Shown here piece by piece: positions 7,355-13,987 of a stretch of DNA of 14,695 nt. Made by a program: the position numbers and the translations under genes. The notes under the pieces were generated by a model, which searched no databases, was not told the DNA's origin, and saw only the letters and a list, made by a program, of their open reading frames with translations. The stretch comes from Spirochaetaceae bacterium. Its GTDB lineage: Bacteria > Spirochaetota > Spirochaetia > Treponematales > Breznakiellaceae. Position 1 is the first letter of the stretch, and every line of letters starts with the position of its first letter. The DNA is taken from positions 1 to 14,695 of the forward strand of contig JAISLM010000037.1 in assembly GCA_031290855.1 (NCBI GenBank), in the 5' to 3' direction.

Positions 7355-7419
7355 TGGCGGTTTGCATAGCAAACTTGTTTGCTCGCAAACTTGTTTGCCC
7401 GCAAACCCGTCTACCGCCA
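7355..7419. repeat. Three tandem short palindromes inside an outer inverted repeat
   Basis: gtttgc-NN(N)-gcaaac occurs three times in a row: 7360-7374 (spacer ata), 7377-7390 (tc) and 7393-7406 (cc), each separated by tt. The set is bracketed by tggcgg (7355-7360) and ccgcca (7414-7419), which are reverse complements. It could fold into consecutive hairpins or one large cruciform, or be a multi-site operator for a dimeric regulator. No T-run supports a terminator. Confidence 0.8.
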
Positions 7420-7539
7420 TTTTTTTGCGGATGCCGCACACTCTAAGCGACACAAAACAGCGTCAAGCGTCCGCGTGCGGTTTGTGCCTGGCGGTAACGC
7501 GGAGGGCGCCGAATTTGCCTAGTGCCGGGAAAAACCGGT

Positions 7540-7580
7540 ACGCTGCATATACGCTGCATATAGTGCCGGGGTCAGACCCC
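7540..7580. repeat. 11-bp direct duplication next to a REP-like palindrome
   Basis: acgctgcatat is duplicated head to tail at 7540-7550 and 7551-7561. Immediately after it, ggggtcagacccc (7568-7580) is a 5-bp-arm palindrome identical, in reverse orientation, to the four ggggtctgacccc units at 14062-14278 in the transposase-like gene. This links the intergenic repeat to the RAYT-like gene at the right end. Confidence 0.75.
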
Positions 7581-7657
7581 GTAACGGGCGGCAAGGGCCG
7601 CTTACGCAAAGGCCCCGGCGCCGAATCTACGGGAGTTTGACCGGGAACCACGCAAAC

Positions 7658-7759
7658 TCACAAGTAAAGCTCCCCGCCGCGAATAAGGTACACCATTTTT
7701 CCGCCATGAGCGGCAACAATGTATATGAACACCGGATTACGGGGCTTCAGCTTAATCAC
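7658..7759 (-). CDS. Possible 33-residue coupled small ORF (weak)
   Basis: A GTG at 7757-7759 overlaps the TGA of lptB (ATGTGATT), and the frame runs 33 codons to a TGA at 7658-7660, with a hydrophobic middle (NPVFIYIVAAHGG). The start/stop overlap is typical of translational coupling, but the frame is short, has a GTG start and lies in a repeat-rich region, so chance is a real alternative. No family recognised. Confidence 0.2.
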   Translation of the reverse strand: MIKLKPRNPVFIYIVAAHGGKMVYLIRGGELYL

Positions 7760-8997
7760 ATTTTGAAATCGGAGCCAAGGTATACATCACGGACGATCTT
7801 GTTTTCAAGGATATGGTCACGGTTGCCTCTGGCCACGATGCTGCCGTGGTTTATGATAAAGGCGTCGCTCGTTATTTCCAGGGTATCACGGACATTGTGA
7901 TCGGTTATCAGTACGCCGATACCGTTTTCGGCAAGGCGTTTTATGATCTGTTTAATTTCAGAGACGGCCATTGGGTCTATGCCGGCAAAGGGCTCGTCAA
8001 GGAGCAGGAATTTGGGATCTATGGCAAGGGCGCGGGCGATTTCCGTGCGGCGGCGTTCTCCGCCTGACAGGGTATAGCCGTACTGTTTGCGGATCCGTCC
8101 TATACCAAACTCCGTTATCAGCTCGTCAAGTTTGGTTTTTTTCTGTTTTTTGTTAAGGTCGTTTCGGCTTTCCAGTATGGCCCATATATTCTGTTCCACC
8201 GTAAGTTTACGGAAAATTGAGGCTTCCTGCGGCAGGTAGGCTATACCCATCCTTGCCCTGCGGTACATCGGCCCGTTTATTATGCTCACATTGTTCAGTT
8301 TTATATCGCCCGTGGTAGGTTTGTAAAAGCCGACAATCATATAAAATATCGTCGTTTTGCCCGCGCCGTTCGGCCCCAGCAGCCCGGCAACGTCACCGCC
8401 CCTCATCGAAAAGCCGACGCCGCGGACTATTTCTTTTTGGCCAAAATTTTTTCGCAGATTGATACTGGTAAGCGTGTTGTAGCCCTCTGTCCGTCTTCTG
8501 TTTTGCCGCCTGTCCGTGGAACGATCGGATTTTCGCCTGTCTATATAGTCCGTAATATGTACTTTATCACTTTTTTTATCGCGTAGTTTTTCAAATCCGC
8601 TCGATTCCGTCCGGCCTTTTTCTTTCCCGTCTGCCGCCGGCGCGTCGCCCGGCGCTTCCCCGGCTTGGGGGTGCGTTCTGGCCGCGCCCGCCGGCGCGTC
8701 GCTCCGGGCGTCACCGGCTTGGGTGGGCGTTCTGGCCGCGATACCCGCCGGCGCGTCGCCCGGGGCGTCCCCGGTTTGGGTGGGCGTTCTGGCCGCGATA
8801 CCCGCCGGCGCGTCGCCCGGCGCTTCCCTGGCTTGGGGGTGCGTTCTGGCCGCGATACCCGCCGGCGCTTCCCTGGCTTGGGTGGGCGTTCTGGCCGCGC
8901 CCGCCGTTGTTTTGACAGAGGCGGGCTTGCTTTCCCGGGAAGTTCTTGCGGCGGCTTCCGCTTCCAGAGAAATAATACATTTTTCCAGAAAGCCCAT
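7756..8997 (-). CDS. lptB: LptB-like ABC transporter ATPase with long repeat-bearing N-terminal extension
   Basis: The C-terminal ~238 residues are a complete LptB-type ATPase, the cytoplasmic motor of the Lpt glycolipid-export bridge: Walker A GPNGAGKT (208-215), Q-loop YLPQEASIF (254-262), signature LSGGERRR (310-317), Walker B LLLDEP (331-336), His367 in TDHNVR. E. coli LptB has about 240 residues. Here about 175 residues precede the domain: a short start, five imperfect ARTPTQAGDAPGDAPAGIA-type repeats (about 36-121), then a very basic linker (DRRKSDRSTDRRQNRRR, 153-169). ATG 8995-8997 has an AAGGA RBS and lies two bases after the lptA stop. No in-frame ATG, GTG or TTG occurs between the repeats and the ATPase core, so the extension is probably made. 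Its role is unknown. Confidence 0.93.
   Translation of the reverse strand: MGFLEKCIISLEAEAAARTSRESKPASVKTTAGAARTPTQAREAPAGIAARTHPQAREAPGDAPAGIAARTPTQTGDAPGDAPAGIAARTPTQAGDARSDAPAGAARTHPQAGEAPGDAPAADGKEKGRTESSGFEKLRDKKSDKVHITDYIDRRKSDRSTDRRQNRRRTEGYNTLTSINLRKNFGQKEIVRGVGFSMRGGDVAGLLGPNGAGKTTIFYMIVGFYKPTTGDIKLNNVSIINGPMYRRARMGIAYLPQEASIFRKLTVEQNIWAILESRNDLNKKQKKTKLDELITEFGIGRIRKQYGYTLSGGERRRTEIARALAIDPKFLLLDEPFAGIDPMAVSEIKQIIKRLAENGIGVLITDHNVRDTLEITSDAFIINHGSIVARGNRDHILENKIVRDVYLGSDFKM
8640..8907 (-). repeat. Five in-frame tandem repeats in the 5' part of lptB
   Basis: The anchor gcgttctggccgcg begins at 8673, 8727, 8784, 8841 and 8886, giving periods of 54, 57, 57 and 45 bases, all multiples of three. 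The unit encodes an Ala/Pro/Gly-rich 15-19-residue peptide. Near-identical copies suggest recent expansion, and copy number may vary between strains. Confidence 0.85.
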
Positions 8998-8999
8998 TC

Positions 9000-9617
9000 C
9001 TATTCCTTGATTGAGCCGGCGACGGAACCTTCCATGATAACGTCATCGGTGTCCAGATCCACCCTTATTCTGTCGGCCCGAAATTCATCGTTGTTTTTAT
9101 AGACTACCGGATAACCGGAAAGATCAAGAAGTTTCTCATCCCTGCGGTAGACGGCATACTCCGAGCGGCATACCATATTGTTCTTGAAAAGTCTCACCGA
9201 TATTTGAAATACAGTTATTTCGGAGTTTTCATCATATTCGATGTAACGTCCTCTTGCAACAACCTCGTTCTTTTTGTCTTCAAGGGTCGAATTACCCTCC
9301 AGATGGGCAATTTTCCTGTCGCGGTCGTAAATCATCCTGTCGCTTTTAAAGAAAATTTCCTTTTCTTCCTGGTTTCCCCAGACCGACCCGAAACAGTCTA
9401 TCAAATTGTTGTCTTTTCCCAATAACTCGATCCTGTCCGCCTTCAGCAGCAGATTATCGGATCTAACCTCGGCGTTGCCGGTCAGAATCGTAACCTCTTT
9501 TCCCGTCGCCTTGTTCCCGCTCATCTTGTCCGCTTTAAACGTAAAAGTATCGGCGCCAAAGACAAAAAAAGCCCCCGCACAGAAAAACACGCAGGATAAA
9601 ACTGTTGATCTTCCCAT
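9000..9617 (-). CDS. lptA: LptA/OstA-like periplasmic lipopolysaccharide-bridge protein
   Basis: A 205-residue protein with a signal peptide (MGRSTVLSC then FFCAGAFFVFGA, cleavage after about Ala22) and an OstA-type beta-jellyroll body. Its repeated strands are of the form TGNAEVRSDNLLLKADRIEL, HLEGNSTLEDKKNEVVARG and FRADRIRVDLDTDDVIMEG. LptA subunits form the periplasmic bridge carrying LPS-type glycolipid from the LptBFG-C complex to the outer membrane. An upstream in-frame Met at 9752 would add 45 residues overlapping lptC, but the ATG at 9615-9617 sits directly at the signal peptide with TAGGATTGGGG upstream, so it is preferred. The stop is two bases before the lptB start. Family assignment from layout and repeats is firm; the transported lipid is unknown. 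Confidence 0.87.
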   Translation of the reverse strand: MGRSTVLSCVFFCAGAFFVFGADTFTFKADKMSGNKATGKEVTILTGNAEVRSDNLLLKADRIELLGKDNNLIDCFGSVWGNQEEKEIFFKSDRMIYDRDRKIAHLEGNSTLEDKKNEVVARGRYIEYDENSEITVFQISVRLFKNNMVCRSEYAVYRRDEKLLDLSGYPVVYKNNDEFRADRIRVDLDTDDVIMEGSVAGSIKE

Positions 9618-9642
9618 CGCCCCAATCCTATTCACGGCGCGG

Positions 9643-10299
9643 TCATTCGGAAAGTCCTCCCGCGCCGGACCCATTACCGGCCCCGTCATCGACGGCTCCC
9701 GCGCCGGCCTCGCCGCCGGCGGCCTCGTCCCCGTCATCTTCCTCGTCTTCATTCACATAGACGCCCGAAACCCTGGACGAAAACGCCCAGCCCCGCGAGC
9801 GCATGTCCGCCGAAAAGCCTATGCCGCCAAAATTAGTCCCGTTGGGCTGTTGAATGTTGACAGTATCGTTTTCGCCGCCCATGAGCGTTTTCTTGCCGTT
9901 GTCCCAATCGAGCCGGGCCGTTTCCAGCGCAAGGTCTTCGGTATCCACGGTTATTTCAACGCCCTCAAACATCTGGATGTTGCTGGTATCCAGCTCTATC
10001 GACGCGCTCCCCCCCGAACCCGCCGAATCGATATCCTCGTTTGTGCTATTATACTGCTCAAAACTGTAGTTTTTCAATTCCATACGGCGGCGCTTCTCGT
10101 AGCGTTCCGCAAACTCCGCTTGCAGGCGGGCAAGCAGCGAGCCCTTTCGCACCCTGGTATACTCCAAATCTTCCATCGTTATCTCAGGATACGGCGATTC
10201 TACGGCCTCCGTCTGCCCGTAGTCAAACGTACAGGCCGCGGCGCAGGCGCACAAAAAAACGCAAAAACAAGCCTTCTTTACCCGGTACAAGCATCCCAT
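9643..10299 (-). CDS. lptC: LptC-like lipoprotein
   Basis: A 218-residue protein beginning with a hydrophobic Cys-rich stretch (CFCVFLCACAAAC) that ends in a possible lipobox at Cys23; LptC is usually anchored by a transmembrane helix, so a lipid anchor would be a variation. Residues about 36-80 fit the LptC start (YPEITMEDLEYTRVRKG, LQAEFAERYEKRRRMEL, SFEQYN), and a second half has the expected beta strands (VEITVDTEDLALETARLDW, GIGFSADMRSRGW). The C-terminus (about 180-218) is an Asp/Glu- then Gly/Ala-rich low-complexity tail not typical of LptC. The ATG at 10297-10299 lacks an obvious RBS; a GTG at 10371 would add 24 residues before the hydrophobic stretch and is less likely. First gene of the lptCAB cluster; 25 bases separate its stop from lptA. 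Confidence 0.78.
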   Translation of the reverse strand: MGCLYRVKKACFCVFLCACAAACTFDYGQTEAVESPYPEITMEDLEYTRVRKGSLLARLQAEFAERYEKRRRMELKNYSFEQYNSTNEDIDSAGSGGSASIELDTSNIQMFEGVEITVDTEDLALETARLDWDNGKKTLMGGENDTVNIQQPNGTNFGGIGFSADMRSRGWAFSSRVSGVYVNEDEEDDGDEAAGGEAGAGAVDDGAGNGSGAGGLSE

Positions 10300-10695
10300 A
10301 CCAAATATATCGGTACTTTTCCGCCGCCTGCCGTTAATAAGTGGTAAATTTGCCCACCTTTCCCCCGTCACCCGTCATCCGCCGCCCATCATCGATTACC
10401 TGCCGCCCGCTGCCCATTGATGAACATCGCTAAAGGGGGGAAGCCTCCCCCCTGCCTACCGCCCGCATGCGCGGTCTTCCGTCACCCCCCTCAGCGGGGG
10501 CTGCCGCCCCCGCAGCGCCCCCGCGGCCTCCCGCCTTATCCTGCCGCCCGCGCCCTTTGCCGCCCCGCCGGCCCTCATATTCCATTTTGGCTGTCCCCGA
10601 TTCGCCGTTTTTCCTGATGTCCCGCGCCGGACGGCCCCAAACCATGTTTTTTTTTTGCAAAAAACGCAAAAAAAATGCCGGGGTAACTTGTGTAC
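10300..10695. other. Divergent intergenic region with GC hairpins and A/T tracts
   Basis: No gene is supported here. Features seen: gggggg / cccccc with a 6-base loop (10435-10452); gcgggggc / gcccccgc with a 4-base loop (10494-10513); and an A/T stem in which T10 (10647-10656) pairs with A8 (10668-10675) around gc-aaaaaac-gc. Runs of A and T in this position could bend the DNA or act as an UP-like element for the promoter at 10717. Both lptC (minus) and the large lipoprotein (plus) must be driven from within 10300-10976. Confidence 0.6.
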
Positions 10696-10722
10696 CCCCC
10701 CCCCCCCCCCCATGCTATAATG
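10689..10722 (+). promoter_or_regulatory. Extended -10 promoter with poly-C spacer
   Basis: TGCTATAAT (10714-10722) is a perfect extended -10 sequence. The best -35 candidate is TTGTGT (10689-10694), 22 bases upstream, with the 17-C run filling the spacer. Loss of about five C would bring the spacing to the usual 17. Transcription would begin near 10729, giving a leader of about 248 bases to the large lipoprotein start at 10977. Confidence 0.6.
10696..10712. repeat. Homopolymer of 17 C
   Basis: Seventeen consecutive C residues lie four bases upstream of an extended -10 element. Homopolymers of this length are prone to replication slippage. The exact length may also be affected by sequencing or assembly error. 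Confidence 0.9.
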
Positions 10723-10740
10723 TAGTATATACAAAAGAGG

Positions 10741-10966
10741 AAGCCCCGGAACAGCGCGATTTTCTTTGCACGAAAACGCTGAACCGGGGCTTGTAAGAAC
10801 GTATGAATCCTACCACAAAAGGCCTGGCTTTTCAATACGCTCCCCTCCTTTTTTGTACAAGGGTTTTCCGCGCCGGGCTTCTGCCCGTGCGCGGGGAACC
10901 CGGCAAGCGCGCCATCCACAGCGATGGCGTACACGTCCGGGCCTGGCCCGGAAGAACAATTTTTTA
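10741..10966 (+). promoter_or_regulatory. Hairpin-rich 5' leader of the large lipoprotein gene
   Basis: Four hairpins follow one another: 10741-10792 (aagccccgg / ccggggctt, a symmetric AA/AA internal loop, then cagcg / cgctg); 10861-10901 (gggttttccgcgccgggc against gcccg-t-gcgcggggaaccc, about 18 pairs with one bulge, loop ttct); 10910-10929 (cgccat / atggcg); and 10936-10952 (tccgggcc / ggcccgga). The last is followed seven bases later by six T (10960-10965), directly before the AGGAGG RBS. The last hairpin plus T-run could act as a weak attenuator, but the gap before the T-run is longer than usual. No known riboswitch class recognised. Confidence 0.5.
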
Positions 10967-10976
10967 GGAGGACTCT

Positions 10977-13622
10977 ATGAAAAAACAGGGTCTAATTTTA
11001 GGTTTTGCCGCCGCTTTGCTTGGCGCGGCATTTATTCTTAGCGGCTGCGAAAGCCCCGCGGGCTCGGACGGCTCCTCGGGCGCGCCGGGGCCGGGCATAC
11101 TCGCCGCTGCCACGGTTAACGCAGCCCAGTTGGAAGCGCTCTTCAAAGTGAACAGCGTCGTACAGCTTATCGGTGACGGTGTAAGTACTCCGACTCTGAC
11201 CGTGGACGGCGTCGTGCCGGCTGGCAAGACGCTTGTCGTGGCGGCAAAGGACGCCAAGGTCACGCCGGGCGGAACGCTTGACCTGGAAGGCGGCGGCACG
11301 CTGGAAATCGCGTCGGGCGCGTCGATTAACGCGAGCGGCGTCTCCGGTACGGCGGGCCGCATCACGGCTGAAGCGGGCGGGTGGATAACGGGCCAGGGCC
11401 TTGCCATACTGCCCTTCGTGCCCCAGGCGGCGCTGGACGATGTCCAGGACGGCCTGGTCACCTACTACAGCCCCGCCGCCAGCGTGAAGGTGACCGCGGG
11501 CAGTTACGGCGACGGCACCTCCGACCCCGTAGCGCTTACCGCGACGAACCTTGCGACAGTGATGGCAAATATCCCGGAGGGCGGATCGCTTAGGGTCGGG
11601 ACGGGCATCACCGGCCTGGACGCGTCCGGGGTTCCGGCGGGCAAAACGCTGATACTGGCCGCTGCGGGCAACTCGATTAGCGGGAACTTCACGCCGGCGG
11701 GGGCGCTGGTTGTCGAAGGCGTGCTTGCGACCACCAACGGTACCAATAGCACCATCAACGTTACCAGCCCCGCCTCGCTCAAAGTCGAGGCCGGCGGGAC
11801 GCTGACCCTGGCAAACACGGGTGACACGCTTACGGGCAGCACCGCCGACAGCGGCGCGCTCACCACCGTCACCAACGACGGCACGGTCTCCACCGGAACT
11901 ACGACGCCGGAAACGGTGGAGACGCTCGTTACCCTGCTGCCCGGCAGCGGGAAGGTGATCCTCACCGGTGCCGTGACCTTGGCTAGCGAGACCGCGACGT
12001 GGCAGCTTTCGCAGAACGTCGAGATAGGGGGAAGCACCAACACGGTGACCGCGCCCGGCCACGCCACGCCGTTCTCCGGCGGGAAAACCATCACCGTCAA
12101 GAACGGCAACACGCTGGCACTCGGCGCGGCGCCCGCAACCTTCACCGGCGTAAGCATCGACAACAAGGGCACGGTTAGCACGACTACGACCTCGATTGCG
12201 GCCCTCGGCAAAATCGCCGCTCTTGGCGGCAAAATCGCGTCCAGCGGGGATGTGGCCGGCAGCGATGCCCTGACCGTGCCGGAAGGGACAGACCTGACGC
12301 ACGAGACCGGCACTTTAGTAGGCGGCGCGGGCGCGATCACGATAAACGGTAAGGCGGAATTCACCTCGGGGACCTTCGCAAGCCAGACCGGGGCCGTCAC
12401 CGTGAACGGTGAGGCGAAATTCGAGGCCGCGACTTTCGCGGCGCTTACGGCGCTTACCGTGAACGGTGAAGCGAATTTCACCGCCGCGACCTTCGCGGCG
12501 CTGACAACGGTCGGCGGCTCCGGTGCGCTGTTTGCGGGTCCGCTGGCGGCGGCCAAGGCGAAACTCCTCGTCGAAAGCGGCCTGCCCGCCGTTGCCGTCG
12601 GCGATGTGGGCGGCGATTTGGACGCGATCACCGTGACGGGGAGCGGCAAGCTGCGCGGTTTTGCCGGCACGGTCATTTTCGGCGCGGCGTCGGCCTTCGA
12701 TGGCCCGGTCGGCTTCGGCGGGGCAGTCACGCTTAAGGCCGCCGTAACGCTGAACGGCGGCGCGGAGTTCATTGAGGACTTCTATGACTATGAAAACAGC
12801 GCCTTCCTCAGTTTTGCGGAAGGCACCGTGCTGACACCGGATACTGCCGGCGCGATCCTCACGCCGGACAACTCGGACAAGAAGATCACGCTGGGCGCGC
12901 AGAACCTCACGCTTACCGGCGGCGAGATCATCGTGGCGCCGGGCGCGGAGCTGGTACTGGGCGGCAAGGACCTCACGGTGGCGGATGAAGACGCAGCGCT
13001 CGTGCTGGTCGGCGCGGCCTCCAGCGGCGGCGCGAAGCTGTCCGGCGCGGGCAAGGTGGTGCTTGGTAACGCGAGCATCTCAGGCGGCGCAAGCGGCGAG
13101 TGGCAGGCGGACGGCGCTGGCACGAGCATCACTTTCTCGTCTAGCGCGGCGACGGAGGCGGCTATCGCCGGCAGCGGCACTACGCCCGTGCTGAAGGCGT
13201 TGACGGACGACAGCGCGGTCATCACGCTCGCCAAAGGCAACACAGCAGGCGACCATGCGGCGCTTACCGTCAGGAACGCTACGATAGACATATCCGGAAA
13301 AGGCGCGATCGTGTTCCCCTATGTGGCGACGACGGGGGCGAGCCTGAAACTGCTGGCCCAAGAAGGAATTCTCGGCGCGCTGAAACTCGGCACCGGCGAT
13401 ACCGTCAACGCTAACTTGAACCTCACCCAAGACAGCCACAGCGTAACGATCAGCGGCACTGACCCTGTCATAAAAGGCGCGAGCGCCGCTGACGGCGCTG
13501 AGGCGGGCATTATCAGCGGCGGCGTTGCGACTCCGGCCAACGACGCGACAATCACCGGTAAAACGGCCGACGATAATGTCACGATAAAGGCAGGCGCTAC
13601 GCTGGCGGCAACCTCAAACTAA
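10977..13622 (+). CDS. Large repetitive surface lipoprotein (881 aa)
   Basis: Predicted lipoprotein with a textbook lipobox LSGC (Cys24) after a 23-residue signal peptide, then a short collagen-like Gly/Pro segment (AGSDGSSGAPGPG). The remaining roughly 840 residues are a low-complexity, Ala/Gly/Thr/Val-rich array of short beta-strand-like units (GGTLDLEGGGTLEIASGA, VPAGKTLVVAA and VPAGKTLILAA, TVNGEAKFEAATFAALT). This suggests a right-handed beta-helix or adhesin-like stalk. There are no cysteines after Cys24 in the visible sequence, and no enzyme motif. The ATG at 10977 has a strong AGGAGG RBS (10966-10971). Exported and lipid-anchored is well supported; a role in adhesion or surface variation is inference. 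It lies between a poly-C promoter and a hairpin array. Confidence 0.9.
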   Translation: MKKQGLILGFAAALLGAAFILSGCESPAGSDGSSGAPGPGILAAATVNAAQLEALFKVNSVVQLIGDGVSTPTLTVDGVVPAGKTLVVAAKDAKVTPGGTLDLEGGGTLEIASGASINASGVSGTAGRITAEAGGWITGQGLAILPFVPQAALDDVQDGLVTYYSPAASVKVTAGSYGDGTSDPVALTATNLATVMANIPEGGSLRVGTGITGLDASGVPAGKTLILAAAGNSISGNFTPAGALVVEGVLATTNGTNSTINVTSPASLKVEAGGTLTLANTGDTLTGSTADSGALTTVTNDGTVSTGTTTPETVETLVTLLPGSGKVILTGAVTLASETATWQLSQNVEIGGSTNTVTAPGHATPFSGGKTITVKNGNTLALGAAPATFTGVSIDNKGTVSTTTTSIAALGKIAALGGKIASSGDVAGSDALTVPEGTDLTHETGTLVGGAGAITINGKAEFTSGTFASQTGAVTVNGEAKFEAATFAALTALTVNGEANFTAATFAALTTVGGSGALFAGPLAAAKAKLLVESGLPAVAVGDVGGDLDAITVTGSGKLRGFAGTVIFGAASAFDGPVGFGGAVTLKAAVTLNGGAEFIEDFYDYENSAFLSFAEGTVLTPDTAGAILTPDNSDKKITLGAQNLTLTGGEIIVAPGAELVLGGKDLTVADEDAALVLVGAASSGGAKLSGAGKVVLGNASISGGASGEWQADGAGTSITFSSSAATEAAIAGSGTTPVLKALTDDSAVITLAKGNTAGDHAALTVRNATIDISGKGAIVFPYVATTGASLKLLAQEGILGALKLGTGDTVNANLNLTQDSHSVTISGTDPVIKGASAADGAEAGIISGGVATPANDATITGKTADDNVTIKAGATLAATSN
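12340..12512 (+). repeat. 57-60-bp internal repeats in the large lipoprotein gene
   Basis: The units are anchored by aacggt at 12345, 12405 and 12462 (periods 60 and 57). They encode three copies of a 19-20-residue unit of the form TVNGEA-F-AATFAALT. Differences are mostly conservative, consistent with a solenoid built from duplicated rungs. Confidence 0.75.
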
Positions 13623-13629
13623 GCCAATT

Positions 13630-13836
13630 CCGCCCGCCGGCGGCGTCCACAGCCGGCGCCTCAAGCCGCTTGCGCGGCTTGAGGCGGGCGGAACCCGCGC
13701 AGCGCGGGTTACGCCGCCGCCCCGGCCCGGCTTGCGAAAGCCGGGCCGGGGCGGCGTGTCCGTTAGACTCCGTCACGCCGTAAACCCCCCCGCGATGGGC
13801 GCGGGGGGGTTTGTCCGCGGGGCTTATCCCGCGGAC
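13630..13836. repeat. Array of six successive GC-rich hairpins
   Basis: After the lipoprotein stop come: cgccggc / gccggcg (13635-13658); cctcaagccgc / gcggcttgagg with a 4-base loop (13659-13684); aacccgcgc / gcgcgggtt (13692-13710); a 19-bp perfect stem cgccgccccggcccggctt with loop gcga (13715-13756); AAACCCCCCCGCG / CGCGGGGGGGTTT (13782-13812); and gtccgcggg / cccgcggac (13813-13836). An outer pair, ccgcccgcc (13630-13638) with ggcgggcgg (13683-13691), can enclose the first two. Nothing else is seen in the roughly 150 bases between the array and the next gene, except a weak cccaaaa / ttttggg stem at 13880-13900. Confidence 0.85.
13782..13812. terminator. Candidate bidirectional terminator hairpin
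   Basis: A 13-bp perfect stem (AAACCCCCCCGCG with a 5-base loop) ends in TTT on the plus strand and, by symmetry, on the minus strand. It lies between the convergent large lipoprotein and RAYT-like genes, where a shared terminator is expected. The T-run is short, so termination efficiency is uncertain. Confidence 0.5.
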
Positions 13837-13987
13837 GCCCCGGCAGCCGCCTCCATAGCTCATCCCTGGTTAGAACTTTCCCAAAAACCAAAGTTTTGGG
13901 CTTTCAGGGCAGAGGTATCCCCCTGGGCGGGTTCGGTTTGGGGAGGAAAATTGCGGCCGCGGTGTTTCTGCGGGCGGATTATGCCGC

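Larger units (their letters stand above)
7220..7755. other. Repeat-rich intergenic region, no convincing gene
   Basis: About 530 bases separate tRNA-Arg from the lptB stop. The region holds a diverged copy of the left-end palindromic element (7269-7291), three consecutive short palindromes (7360-7406), an 11-bp direct duplication (7540-7561) and a REP-like palindrome (7568-7580). The open frames crossing it have no RBS and no recognisable domain. A short coupled frame after lptB is listed separately with low confidence. Confidence 0.7.

Noticed and set aside
7421..7427. T-run after the triple palindrome considered as a terminator
   Set aside because: The T-run follows the outer ccgcca arm closely, but the fold would need a long, interrupted hairpin. 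No gene on the plus strand ends nearby, so the call is not supported.
7146..7580. tRNA-Arg with adjacent repeats considered as an integration site of a genomic island
   Set aside because: No integrase, no duplicated tRNA 3' end and no attachment-site repeat found nearby; the neighbouring genes are housekeeping.
8640..8907. lptB repeats considered as an assembly or frameshift artefact
   Set aside because: All periods are multiples of three and the copies carry distinct substitutions, so the repeats look genuine.
10998..12772. Long minus-strand frames (434 and 422 codons) opposite the large lipoprotein gene
   Set aside because: The plus-strand frame has a signal peptide, lipobox and AGGAGG RBS. 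The opposite frames are compositionally odd and overlap each other, so they are shadows.
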